Assembly: GCF_022627325.1 (NCBI RefSeq)
Contig: NZ_JAETZZ010000002.1
Span: forward strand, 1-64,000
Length of the DNA: 64,000 nt
Origin: Pseudomonas putida
GTDB lineage: Bacteria > Pseudomonadota > Gammaproteobacteria > Pseudomonadales > Pseudomonadaceae
Direction: 5' to 3'
Below the pieces are notes generated by a model, which was given only the letters and a program-made list of their open reading frames with translations, was not told where the DNA came from and made no database searches. Numbering within the stretch: position 1 is the stretch's first letter; each line of letters opens with the position of its first letter. The position numbers and the translations under genes were made by a program. Below, piece by piece: positions 26,863 through 35,012 of the stretch.

Positions 26863-27330
26863 TCAGTCGCGCCGGCGTCGGGCCTGTAACTGGCGTTTGA
26901 GTACCTTGAGGGGAGGTGCGTAGAAAAAGCCGAACGACACACTGCCTGTACGCCCCTTTACCGCATGGTGCAGGCGATGGGCACGATCCAGGCGCTTGAG
27001 GTAGCGGTTGATCGGTCGCGGCTTGCGAGGCCAGTGCCGGTGGAAGAAGCCGTCGTGGGCCAGCACGTACAGTATTCCGTAACCCGCCACGCCGCCGCCC
27101 ACCCACTGCAAGGGCGCATGGCCGGCCTTGCCCAGGGCCATCAAGACCGCTGCGATGATGCCCAGGGCCAGCAGATAAAAGTCGTTGGTCTCCAGCATGC
27201 CCAAGTGGGGCTCATGGTGCGAACGGTGCAGCCACCAGCCCCAGCCATGCATGATGTACTTGTGGGCCAGCGTGCCGACACCTTCCATGGCCACCAGCGT
27301 GCCGATCAGCACAACAAAATTGAGCAGCAT
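26863..27330 (-). CDS. crtZ: Carotenoid ring hydroxylase-like (CrtZ/fatty acid hydroxylase superfamily)
   Basis: This 155-residue membrane protein carries the His boxes of CrtZ in order: HKYIMH, HRSHH, HDGFFHRH and HRLHH, ligands of a non-heme di-iron centre, with three to four hydrophobic segments. Beta-carotene 3-hydroxylase would hydroxylate ionone rings. No crtE, crtB, crtI or crtY is present in the window, so the real substrate may differ. The ATG at 27330 is chosen to match family length. It is convergent with the BASS gene (4 bp apart). Confidence 0.85.
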   Translation of the reverse strand: MLLNFVVLIGTLVAMEGVGTLAHKYIMHGWGWWLHRSHHEPHLGMLETNDFYLLALGIIAAVLMALGKAGHAPLQWVGGGVAGYGILYVLAHDGFFHRHWPRKPRPINRYLKRLDRAHRLHHAVKGRTGSVSFGFFYAPPLKVLKRQLQARRRRD

Positions 27331-27499
27331 GTAACGGTCCGGGGGATGACAAAGAATGGCGCAAGGGTAACGAGTAACGGCGGGTTTTTCCATTCGGCCG
27401 TGGCTTGCTGTAGGGCATTTCCTTATGAAGCCATTGTCATGTTATCGCCCTTGACCCTACACACACTGCGGCGTATGTTCGCCCCGCAATTTCGCATCC

Positions 27500-27736
27500 C
27501 TGAACAGGAGTCCTGCATTGGACAGTAGCCCCAGTCGCTTGCGACAGGCCCACACGGCGAGCTAGTCCGGCAGCTTCCTGCCACTGTCTCGCTATTGGCC
27601 AGACGGTGGATTTCTCAGCCTCTGCGGCTTGAGCCCTCCTCTTTCCTCCTCTCGTGGTCCTGCGCATTCCTGGTTTTTCAACCACGCCATTTGCGATGGC
27701 GTTAGAGCGGGCATGTGCCCGCGCAAGAGGTTCGCT
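27500..27736 (+). promoter_or_regulatory. Structured 5' leader of the MgtC-family gene
   Basis: Four stems are readable before the start codon: GGCAG-CTTC-CTGCC near 27570, TGGTT-TTTC-AACCA (27671-27684), ACGCCAT-TTGCG-ATGGCGT (27684-27702) and GCGGGC-ATGT-GCCCGC (27707-27722). The last sits just before the AAGAGG ribosome binding site (27725-27730). mgtC genes in other bacteria have long regulatory leaders, so an RNA control element is likely. I do not recognise a known riboswitch consensus. Confidence 0.5.
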
Positions 27737-28432
27737 ATGGATTGGAAAGTATTTTTGCTGCGTGTCAGCATCGCCCTGCTGCTCGGTGCCCTGATCGGTG
27801 CCGAGCGCCAGCTGCGCCAGCGCCTGACCGGGCTGCGCACCAATGCGCTGGTCAGCACGGGTGCCTGCCTCTTCGTGCTGATGACCCAGGCGGTGCCGGG
27901 CATGGCCCCTACCGATGCGTCTCGGGTTGCCGCCTATGTGGTCTCGGGCATTGGCTTTCTGGGGGGCGGCGTGATCATGCGCGACGGTTTCACGGTGCGC
28001 GGGCTGAACACTGCCGCCACCCTGTGGTGCACGGCAGCTGTCGGCGTGCTGTGCAGCCTCGGCCTGCTGCTGGAGGCGGCCCTGGGTAGCCTGGTGGTGC
28101 TGTGTGCCAACATACTGCTGCGCGACATCGCCCAACGTCTGGACGGCCAAGGCGTGGTGGCGGCCAGCGAGGCCGAACACCGTTTCGAGGTGCGAGTGGT
28201 GTGCCGTGCCGAAGATGAAATTCAGGTACGCAGCCTGATGCTGCAAAGCCTGAGCGACCCGCAACTGCGCCTGCAGTCGCTGCACAGCGAAGACTTGCCC
28301 ACCCCCGCACGGCTGGAGGTGCGCGCAGAGTTGCTCGGTAACCCACAAGCACCGGCGCAGCTGGAGCGCCTGGTCAGCCGGGTAAGCCTGGAGAAAGGTG
28401 TCAGTTCGGTATGCTGGCAGCTACAGGCCTAA
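27737..28432 (+). CDS. MgtC/SapB family membrane protein
   Basis: This 231-residue protein has an N-terminal domain of about four helices with the family signature ALLLGALIGAERQLRQRLTGLRTNALVS and GIGFLGGGVI, and a C-terminal cytosolic ACT-like domain (about 150-231). MgtC proteins modulate membrane F-ATPase, Mg2+ homeostasis and intramacrophage survival. The ATG at 27737 follows AAGAGG. Its stop overlaps the end of the convergent diguanylate cyclase gene by 4 bp. Confidence 0.9.
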   Translation: MDWKVFLLRVSIALLLGALIGAERQLRQRLTGLRTNALVSTGACLFVLMTQAVPGMAPTDASRVAAYVVSGIGFLGGGVIMRDGFTVRGLNTAATLWCTAAVGVLCSLGLLLEAALGSLVVLCANILLRDIAQRLDGQGVVAASEAEHRFEVRVVCRAEDEIQVRSLMLQSLSDPQLRLQSLHSEDLPTPARLEVRAELLGNPQAPAQLERLVSRVSLEKGVSSVCWQLQA

Positions 28433-29997
28433 TGACCGGCATTCATCGCCATGCCGCCAGCAACGACATAGCCATCGCGCCCTTGGCGTTTGGCCTGATA
28501 CAACGCCCCGTCAGCCGCAGACATCAGGCTTTCGGGGCTGCTTGCATCCACTGCCGGGTGCCCCACAGCGATCCCGGCACTGGCAGAGACGCGGCCTAGC
28601 GGGCTGCCGGCATGCTCGATCATCAAGCGGCGCAACAGTTGCAGGATGTCATCGACGACCTGTTCTGCGCCCTGTACATCGGTGTCAGGGAGCAAAAGCG
28701 TGAACTCCTCCCCGCCATAGCGCACCGCCAAGTCCGCCGGGCGCTTCAACACCTGCTGCAGCAAGTCGGCAAAGCGGCGCAAGCATTGATCGCCCGCAGG
28801 GTGGCCATAGCGGTCGTTGTACAGTTTGAAAAAATCCAGATCGACCATCACCAGCGCCACGGCCTGCCCCAGTCGCCGCGCCCGGCGGATTTCCGCATCA
28901 AGCACCGCGTCCAGCCTGCGGCGGTTGCCCAGGCCCGTCAGGCTGTCGGTCAGGGCTAGCGACCTGAGGGTCTGGTGGGCCCGGTACAGCGCCCTTTCGA
29001 TAGCGATTCGCTCACGCAACTGGCGCAATACCACCCAGCCGAAGCCACTCAACCCAACCAGCAACAGCAGCAGGATCACGGCTGACTTGATGACGTCTTG
29101 CCGCCAGGGCGCAATGATCGACTCGCGCGACAAACCCGCCTCTACCACCAACGGGTATCGCGCCAAGGCGCGATAGGCGTACAGACGGGGCGTACCGTCA
29201 ACCACCGCCACCGCTTCTACCAGCCCTTCGCTCGCATGAGGCAGGTGGTGGCGAAAGACTTCGCTGTTTGCCAGGCTACGGCCGACGACGTCCTCCACGA
29301 AGGGCCGGCGTACCAGGATCGTGCCGTCCCGCTTGGCCAGCACCAGAGCGCCCCGCTTGTCGATCTTGAAATCACCGTAGTAGCGCACGAACCAGTCCAC
29401 CTTGATCGTGCCCAGCAGCACCCCGGCAAAGCTGCCATCGCGATTCTCCAGCCTGCGCGAGATTGGAATGATCAGGTCACCGGTGGAACGGCTACGTACC
29501 ACCGAGCCTATATGCACGGCACGGTCGGTGTGGGTCTGGTGGTAAGCGAAGTAGTCACGGTCGGCATTGTTGGCCTTTGCCGGGATGGAAGCCTGGTCAG
29601 TCACGATCCACGTGCCATCGGGGCCGTACACGAACAAACCGTGCAGTTGCGGCATGATGGTTTTCTGTTGTGCCAACAGCGCGTGCAAGCGTGGGCGATC
29701 GAGATGATCGAAGCCATCCCCTTCAAGCCGCTCTGCCAGCACAGCGGTAATCGCGTCCACCTGGCGAATGGCGTCCTCGGCGTGCTGCGCCGTGGCCCTG
29801 GCCAGGTTGCTGACAGTGTTTTCGGCATTGACGAAAGCTTGCTTGTAATCGCGCCAGATCCGCCACCCTTCGATCGACACGAAGGTCAACATCACAACCG
29901 CCATGAACGACAGAACCAGGCGAAACAGCGCCACCGCACGCACCTCGCTGGGTACGCTCAAGAGCCCGTCTTCGTCCTGTGTTCCGCCCGCCCTCAT
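28429..29997 (-). CDS. Membrane diguanylate cyclase with periplasmic sensor domain
   Basis: This 522-residue protein has a helix at about 22-42, a roughly 260-residue periplasmic dCache/PDC-like sensor (contains FVYGPDGTWIVTDQ and NADRDYFAYHQ), a second helix at 304-324 and a GGDEF domain. The active site is GGEEF (428-432) and the inhibitory I-site RPAD (419-422) is intact, so c-di-GMP synthesis with product feedback is expected. The PDC motif suggests sensing of a small organic ligand. The ATG at 29997 follows AAGGA; an ATG 36 nt upstream is less likely. Confidence 0.92.
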   Translation of the reverse strand: MRAGGTQDEDGLLSVPSEVRAVALFRLVLSFMAVVMLTFVSIEGWRIWRDYKQAFVNAENTVSNLARATAQHAEDAIRQVDAITAVLAERLEGDGFDHLDRPRLHALLAQQKTIMPQLHGLFVYGPDGTWIVTDQASIPAKANNADRDYFAYHQTHTDRAVHIGSVVRSRSTGDLIIPISRRLENRDGSFAGVLLGTIKVDWFVRYYGDFKIDKRGALVLAKRDGTILVRRPFVEDVVGRSLANSEVFRHHLPHASEGLVEAVAVVDGTPRLYAYRALARYPLVVEAGLSRESIIAPWRQDVIKSAVILLLLLVGLSGFGWVVLRQLRERIAIERALYRAHQTLRSLALTDSLTGLGNRRRLDAVLDAEIRRARRLGQAVALVMVDLDFFKLYNDRYGHPAGDQCLRRFADLLQQVLKRPADLAVRYGGEEFTLLLPDTDVQGAEQVVDDILQLLRRLMIEHAGSPLGRVSASAGIAVGHPAVDASSPESLMSAADGALYQAKRQGRDGYVVAGGMAMNAGH

Positions 29998-30039
29998 GGA
30001 AGTCCTTGTCTTGACGCGTTTGCCGTCTGTCACTATAGA

Positions 30040-30834
30040 TCACTGCCGCTTGCGCGTACCCAGCTCGATCCATGCCGGCGCATGGTCGCTGGGCTTGGGC
30101 TCGTTGCGCACCCACGCATCTACGCCGCCGGCCTTGAGGTGCGAGGCGATGTCCGGGCTGAGCAACAGGTGATCGATACGCAAGCCAGCGTTGCGCGCCC
30201 AGTGGTTACGGAAGTAGTCCCAGAAGGTGTAGATGCGCTCGTCGGGGTACAGATAACGAATGGCATCGGTCCAGCCCTGCTCAAGCAACGCCTGGTAGCA
30301 ATTGCGCGACTCGGGTTGGAGCAGGGCATCCTTGAGCCAGGATTTGGGGTTGTAGATATCGAAGTCGGTCGGCACCACGTTGAAATCACCGGCCAGAACA
30401 GTCGGGTGGCCACTCCCAAGCAAGTCCCGCGCATGCTCGACCAGGCGTTGGAACCAGCGCAGTTTGTAATCGAACTTCGGCCCCGGTTGCGGGTTGCCAT
30501 TTGGCAGGTACAGGCAACCTATCAACACACCCTGTACCGCGGCTTCCAGGTAGCGGCTCTGGTCGTCATTCTCCATGCCTGGCAGGCCGCGCCGGACTTC
30601 CAACGGCTGGCTGTCGCGCGCCAGGATGGCCACCCCGTTCCACGAAGGCTGCCCCATGTACAGGCAGCCATAACCTGCAGCTTCCAGGGCCTCGCGGGGA
30701 AACTTCGCGTCAGCTGCCTTGAGCTCCTGAAGGCACGCGACATCGGGTTTTTCCCGCTCCAGCCATGCCAGCAGCGCCGGTAGCCGGCTGCCGATGCCGT
30801 TGATATTGAAGGTGGCGATGCGCAAGGGCTTCAT
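30040..30834 (-). CDS. xthA: Exodeoxyribonuclease III (AP endonuclease)
   Basis: This 264-residue ExoIII/APE family enzyme shows RIATFNINGIGSRL, CLQELKA (metal-binding Glu), GDFNVVPTDFDIYNPKSW, LRIDHLLLSPD and PSDHAPAW (catalytic Asp-His). It removes AP sites and 3'-blocking groups in base excision repair. Its ATG overlaps the stop of the small upstream gene by 4 bp. Confidence 0.93.
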   Translation of the reverse strand: MKPLRIATFNINGIGSRLPALLAWLEREKPDVACLQELKAADAKFPREALEAAGYGCLYMGQPSWNGVAILARDSQPLEVRRGLPGMENDDQSRYLEAAVQGVLIGCLYLPNGNPQPGPKFDYKLRWFQRLVEHARDLLGSGHPTVLAGDFNVVPTDFDIYNPKSWLKDALLQPESRNCYQALLEQGWTDAIRYLYPDERIYTFWDYFRNHWARNAGLRIDHLLLSPDIASHLKAGGVDAWVRNEPKPSDHAPAWIELGTRKRQ

Positions 30835-31073
30835 GTGCCAGGGTCATCCACGTGGCTCTGCACCGCCGCCTGCAGCGCACCCACATGGGCCTCGTCTGCC
30901 AAGGCCTTGAGGGCCAACCAGTCATCCCAGTCGATGGCACCGTCATCACGCAGCGCTTCGGCGGTGCGCAGTAATTCGTGATGGTAGGCATCCGGGGATT
31001 CGCGACGGTAACTGTCATCATCGTATTGCGCGTACCAAGCCTCAAGTTCGGGAATGCTGCGCTCTATGCTCAT
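30831..31073 (-). CDS. Small hypothetical protein upstream of xthA
   Basis: This 80-residue soluble, acidic protein starts at ATG 31073 behind AAGGAG. It has the aromatic, charged segment LEAWYAQYDDDSYRRESPDAYHHELLRTAEALRDD and a Trp-rich IDWDDWLALKAL. The ATGA overlap with xthA implies translational coupling. I recognise no domain. Confidence 0.75.
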   Translation of the reverse strand: MSIERSIPELEAWYAQYDDDSYRRESPDAYHHELLRTAEALRDDGAIDWDDWLALKALADEAHVGALQAAVQSHVDDPGT

Positions 31074-31255
31074 GCCCTGCTCCTTCGCGGCAACCTTTGA
31101 ATGTGTGAGCGCTAGCGCTGCGTATCGTTCAACCGTGGCGCCGCGGTGCTGGCTCGCCCGGACAAAAACCTGAAAAAAATTTAAACCTATGCCCACTTCC
31201 CCGGCTCAACCGTACGCGACACTGAGGTCGCGCCACCGATAGCAAGGAGTGAAAC

Positions 31256-31756
31256 ATGGGCAATCTGTTCATCAAGCGCGCAGGTTTGTCGCTGGTGCTG
31301 GGCATGGCGTCGCTGCAGGCACTGGCGGCTTCCTCCGATGACTTCGTCGATGCCGCTACCGAAGCTGGTATCGCCGAGGTGGTCACCGGCAATCTGGCTC
31401 TGGAAAAGAGCCAGAACCCTGACATCAAGACCTTCGCCCAGCATGTGGTCACCGATCACACCAAGGCCAACCAGAAGCTCGGCGACATCGCCCGCAAGCT
31501 GGACATCAGCGTGCCCGATGAGGCGGCGCTGACCGACAAAGTGAAGAAAATGATCCTTGAATGGCGCGAGGAGTCGTTCGACAAGTCCTACGTCAACAAC
31601 CAGGTCGATGCCCACGAAAAAACCGTGGAGCTGTTCAAGAAAGAAGCCGCTTCGTCTGACAAACCAGAGCTGAAGGCTTTCGCCAGCGAAACCCTGCCAA
31701 CGCTCGAGAAACACCTGGAAGAGGCCAAGGCTCTGCAGGCCAAACATGGCAAGTGA
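31256..31756 (+). CDS. Exported DUF4142 family protein
   Basis: This 166-residue protein has a signal peptide ending ASLQALAAS. The mature part is a helical, ferritin-like DUF4142 domain: DDFVDAATEAGIAEVVTGNLAL, KTFAQHVVTDHTKANQKL and YVNNQVDAHEKTVELFKKEA. DUF4142 proteins are periplasmic and often stress- or stationary-phase induced, with no known catalysis. A GGAG precedes the ATG. It is followed 13 bp later by a second small gene. Confidence 0.9.
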   Translation: MGNLFIKRAGLSLVLGMASLQALAASSDDFVDAATEAGIAEVVTGNLALEKSQNPDIKTFAQHVVTDHTKANQKLGDIARKLDISVPDEAALTDKVKKMILEWREESFDKSYVNNQVDAHEKTVELFKKEAASSDKPELKAFASETLPTLEKHLEEAKALQAKHGK

Positions 31757-31769
31757 TCGGAGGACACAC

Positions 31770-32021
31770 ATGAGTAACGATACATTGCGCAGCGAAATCC
31801 TGACGCGCCTGCTGCACGCCCACCCACAGGGCTTGGGCAAGGAAGTGCTGGATAATTACCGTGGTGAAAATGCCGTTGCCGATGCGCTCAAGACGCTGCA
31901 GGAGCATGGGCTGATTCACGATGGCAGTGTAACGGTCGACAGCAATCAACAGTTCAGCGTCAGCTATCCGATCAAGCTCTCAGCAGCGGGTGTCGAGGCT
32001 GCGAAGCGGGTGGAAGGCTAA
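31770..32021 (+). CDS. Small winged-helix-like hypothetical protein
   Basis: This 83-residue protein starts at ATG 31770 behind CGGAGG. Alternating helices and a short hairpin (ILTRLLHAHPQGLGKEVLDNY, VADALKTLQEHGLIHDG, YPIKLSAAGVEAAKRV) resemble a winged-helix fold, though DNA binding is not shown. It is probably co-transcribed with the DUF4142 gene. Confidence 0.72.
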   Translation: MSNDTLRSEILTRLLHAHPQGLGKEVLDNYRGENAVADALKTLQEHGLIHDGSVTVDSNQQFSVSYPIKLSAAGVEAAKRVEG

Positions 32022-32050
32022 GTCACATTTACAGCCCATCAATGGTGCGC

Positions 32051-32079
32051 TGCGGGGCGCCGGCTTTCGGAACCCCGCA
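32051..32079. terminator. Stem-loop between convergent genes
   Basis: TGCGGGG (32051-32057) pairs with CCCCGCA (32073-32079), with a small inner CCG/CGG stem in the loop. It lies between the stops of the genes ending at 32021 (+) and 32089 (-). It is probably a terminator; no T tract follows. Confidence 0.45.
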
Positions 32080-32088
32080 ACGTGCCCG

Positions 32089-33066
32089 TCACGGCCTGGC
32101 GCCCTCGCACAGCGCCTTCAGCGCCTCGTCGCGCCTGAGCAGTTCAGCTTCCAGGAACTGCAACTGCCTGCCCTGCTCCGCACACTGCCCACGTTTTTCT
32201 TCCAGGGCTTGGCCCTGTGCCTGCAATTGCCTGCGCATCTCGTCACTGGCGCCCTGCGCTTGCGCCAGGATCGTGCGCAAGCCCTGAATCTGTGTATCAC
32301 GCTGCTCCAGCAGTTCATCCAGCGCCTTGCGCTCGCTGCTGGCCTGGCGATGCTCGCCAAGCAGGCGCTCGTTGTCCCGGTGCAGGCGCGTCAGTTCATC
32401 CTGCTTGACGATCATGCCTTGTTGAAGCTGGCGCAGTTCGAGCTGCAACTGTTGCACCTGTGCCTCGTGGCGGCGCTGGTCCTGGTCACGCTGCTCGCGG
32501 CTGGCGCTGCGGTAATGCTCCAAGGCATCCCTGGCATGCTGGTGTTTTTCTTCCAGCGAGCGCACCTGTTCGTCCTTGTCGGTTAAACGCAGCTGCAGTT
32601 CACCTAGCGCCTGGTTCAGGCTGGCCCCACGCAACTGCTCGGCTTGCAGCGTGCTCTGGGTGGCGCTGAGCCGCTCCGACTCGGCGGCCAGTGCCGCCGC
32701 CTGGATCTGGTGTTGCTGATGCGCTGCGGCCAAGGCCTCCTGCGCCAGTTTTAGCTGCCCTTGCAACTGCTCCTTTTGCTCGTTGTGGGCCGCTTCGATC
32801 TGCTCGATCCGCCCTTCGGCCTCATCCTGCAGCTGCTCGGCCAACTGCGCCACCAGCTTGGCCAGCGTATCGCTCAGCGCTGGCGCGCCCTGAAGCGCCG
32901 CAGGTTTCTGGCCTTCCAGCTCTTTGAGATAACGGTGAATGGTGGTCTTCGAACCCGTGTTACCCAGTTCGATACGTACAGCATCGATGCTGGGGTACTC
33001 GCCCCGGGCAATCAGCACCTGCCTTGCCTGCTGCACTACCGCCTTGTTGATACCACCCCGGGCCAT
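32089..33066 (-). CDS. KfrA-like DNA-binding protein with long coiled coil
   Basis: This 325-residue protein has an N-terminal KfrA_N-type HTH (about 1-55: MARGGINKAVVQQARQVL, GNTGSKTTIHRYLKELEG) followed by about 250 residues of Gln/Glu/Leu-rich coiled coil. KfrA of IncP plasmids is an autorepressor that oligomerises through its coil and aids plasmid stability. Here the gene is in chromosomal surroundings. TAGGAG precedes the ATG, and a perfect palindrome lies 23 bp upstream of the start. Confidence 0.88.
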   Translation of the reverse strand: MARGGINKAVVQQARQVLIARGEYPSIDAVRIELGNTGSKTTIHRYLKELEGQKPAALQGAPALSDTLAKLVAQLAEQLQDEAEGRIEQIEAAHNEQKEQLQGQLKLAQEALAAAHQQHQIQAAALAAESERLSATQSTLQAEQLRGASLNQALGELQLRLTDKDEQVRSLEEKHQHARDALEHYRSASREQRDQDQRRHEAQVQQLQLELRQLQQGMIVKQDELTRLHRDNERLLGEHRQASSERKALDELLEQRDTQIQGLRTILAQAQGASDEMRRQLQAQGQALEEKRGQCAEQGRQLQFLEAELLRRDEALKALCEGARP

Positions 33067-33088
33067 GTCTGCTCCTACGATTTCGTGT

Positions 33089-33104
33089 CATGGTACGTAC
33101 CATG
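33089..33104. promoter_or_regulatory. Perfect 16-bp palindrome, probable KfrA-like operator
   Basis: CATGGTACGTACCATG is self-complementary with no spacer and lies 22 bp upstream of the KfrA-like start codon. KfrA is known to autorepress by binding an inverted repeat in its own promoter, so this is the obvious candidate site. Assignment is by position and symmetry. Confidence 0.6.
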
Positions 33105-33343
33105 TATTTACGTAATAATTCTGTCGGTTTTGAGGCATCAACTCAAGCCATTTCTAAGGTGCAATAATCACGGCTTATCGCATGAGATGGCGGTATGGGC
33201 GGGATTCGAAGCGCCTGGCGTAGCACAAGCAGTACGAAAGGCCCTGAAAAGAGTTCCGGCCCATGCCTTGAAGTTGAATCGTGCTTGCGTCCACCATGGA
33301 CAAAATGGCTACCCGCCCAATCAAGCACCTACCCCGGCTCAAG

Positions 33344-33961
33344 ATGAACATCGAAAACTACAAGGCAATCGCCGATAGCATTGCGCTGCTGCTCTTTCCC
33401 CACGCCGAAGTGATCGTCCACGAGGTACAGAGTCAGACGGTCGTCCACATCGCCAACAACTTTTCCAGGCGCAAGGTTGGCGATGACTCGGCACTGGACC
33501 TGGAGTTGGGCGACTTCCGCAACGCGGCCAAGCTCGGCCCTTACGAGAAGCTCAACTGGGATGGTCAAAAGATCCGTTCCATTACCACCGTGCTGTACAA
33601 CCAGGACGGTGAAGCCCAGTACCTGCTCTGCATCAACCTGAACTTCTCTGTGCTGGAACAGGCACGTGAAGCGCTGGATGCATTTTTCCAGGTCAGCCGC
33701 CTGGTGCCGCAGCCCGATGCGCTGTTCAAGGATGATTGGCAGGAACGGATCAATACCTTCCTGCACGCTTGGCTCAACGCACGCAATTTGTCCCTGCGTA
33801 CGCTGAAGATGAAAGACAAGCGCACGTTGGTGGAGGCCCTGCATGCCGAAGGGGCATTCGAGGGGCGCAGCGGGGCGGACTATGTGGCCAATGTACTGAG
33901 CATGGGCCGGGCGACCGTTTACAAGTACCTCAAAGAACTGAGGGGCCAGGCCGCTGAATGA
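33344..33961 (+). CDS. YheO-type transcriptional regulator (PAS-like plus HTH)
   Basis: This 205-residue protein has an N-terminal YheO/PAS_6-like domain (about 1-115, with FPHAEVIVHE and YLLCINLNFSVL) and a C-terminal HTH (about 150-205, with FEGRSGADYVANVLSMGRATVYKYLKEL). The family includes DauR of the D-arginine pathway. It lies upstream of and in line with the dehydratase/reductase pair and probably controls it. The start is uncertain: ATG 33344 (MNIENY), ATG 33296 and GTG 33281 are all in frame, none with a strong ribosome binding site. Confidence 0.85.
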   Translation: MNIENYKAIADSIALLLFPHAEVIVHEVQSQTVVHIANNFSRRKVGDDSALDLELGDFRNAAKLGPYEKLNWDGQKIRSITTVLYNQDGEAQYLLCINLNFSVLEQAREALDAFFQVSRLVPQPDALFKDDWQERINTFLHAWLNARNLSLRTLKMKDKRTLVEALHAEGAFEGRSGADYVANVLSMGRATVYKYLKELRGQAAE

Positions 33962-33975
33962 ATGACTAGCGCTTG

Positions 33976-34015
33976 TCCATCATGGATATTGGGTCTATTG
34001 TGGACGGCCAGTCCA
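33976..34015. promoter_or_regulatory. Paired inverted repeats before the dehydratase gene
   Basis: TCCAT-C-ATGGA (33976-33986) and TGGAC-GGCCA-GTCCA (34001-34015) stand 20-60 bp upstream of the start at 34035. The related half-sites (TCCA/TGGA) suggest a tandem operator for the adjacent YheO-type regulator. No start site or binding data are available. Confidence 0.4.
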
Positions 34016-34034
34016 TATACGAACGGTAGCCACA

Positions 34035-35012
34035 ATGCCTGTCGATGCCCCCAACCTGTCTTCCCTGTATCAAGCGATCGCAGATGCACACCAGGCACTT
34101 CGCCCTGAAGTGAGTGTCACCCCGCTCAACTTCAGCGCCGGGCTTTCGGCGATGACCGAATGCAGCGTGTATCTGAAATGCGAGCACCTGCAACACACAG
34201 GCTCGTTCAAATTCCGCGGTGCCAGTAACAAGCTACGCCTGCTACCCGCCGAGCAGCGCGCACTGGGCGTCATCACGGCCTCCTCTGGCAACCATGGGCA
34301 AGCGCTCGCGCTTGCCGGCAAGGTGATGGGGGTGCCGGTCACCGTCTTCACCACCACTTCGGCGTCTGCTTACAAGCTGGGTGCAATCCGCGCGCTCGGT
34401 GCCGAAGTGGTCAGCCTGGATCTGGACCCTTTGGGCGTGGAGCTTGAAGCGGGGCGTCAAGCAGCCCTGCAGGGCAAGCCGTTTGTCTCGCCCTACAACG
34501 ACCTTGAAGTGATCGCCGGCCAGGGCACCATCGCAATGGAGCTCTTTGAACAGGCACCGGACCTGGACGCCGTATTCGTCGCAGTCGGCGGCGGCGGGAT
34601 GATTTCGGGTATCGGCGCAGCACTGCGGGCGCTGAACCCAAGCATCGACATCATTGGCTGCTGGCCAGCGAATGCCCCTACCCTGCAGCGCTCGCTGGAA
34701 GCCGGGGAAATCATCGACATGCAAGAGCAGCAGACGATCTCCGACGGTACGGCAGGCGGGGTCGAGCCAGGCTGCGTGACTTTCCCGCTCTGCCAGGCGC
34801 TGCTGTCGCGTACCGTGCTGGTGAGCGAGGAGGAGATAAAGGCGGCGATGCGTGATGTGGCCGCACATGAGCGCTGGATCATCGAGGGTGCTGCCGGTGT
34901 CGCGGTGGCAGGCATGCAGAAGCTGGCCAAGGCATACCGCGGCAAGCGCGTCGCGGTCGTCATTTGCGGCCGCAACATCGTGCTGGATAAATTCCTCGAG
35001 GCCGTTCGATGA
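34035..35012 (+). CDS. PLP-dependent dehydratase (threonine dehydratase fold, EutB-like)
   Basis: This 325-residue fold-type II PLP enzyme has its PLP lysine at Lys59 in HTGSFKFRGASNK, the substrate loop SSGNHGQALA and the phosphate-binding FVAVGGGGMISG. Pairing with an ornithine-cyclodeaminase-family gene is the hallmark of eutBC in hydroxyectoine use; threo-3-hydroxyaspartate dehydratase is another option. It lacks an ACT regulatory domain, so it is a catabolic enzyme. Its stop overlaps the next ATG. Confidence 0.85.
   Translation: MPVDAPNLSSLYQAIADAHQALRPEVSVTPLNFSAGLSAMTECSVYLKCEHLQHTGSFKFRGASNKLRLLPAEQRALGVITASSGNHGQALALAGKVMGVPVTVFTTTSASAYKLGAIRALGAEVVSLDLDPLGVELEAGRQAALQGKPFVSPYNDLEVIAGQGTIAMELFEQAPDLDAVFVAVGGGGMISGIGAALRALNPSIDIIGCWPANAPTLQRSLEAGEIIDMQEQQTISDGTAGGVEPGCVTFPLCQALLSRTVLVSEEEIKAAMRDVAAHERWIIEGAAGVAVAGMQKLAKAYRGKRVAVVICGRNIVLDKFLEAVR

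Noticed and set aside
29098..30783. 561-codon open frame antisense to the diguanylate cyclase and xthA
   Set aside because: It spans two well-defined genes on the opposite strand and their boundary, with no domain and no ribosome binding site.
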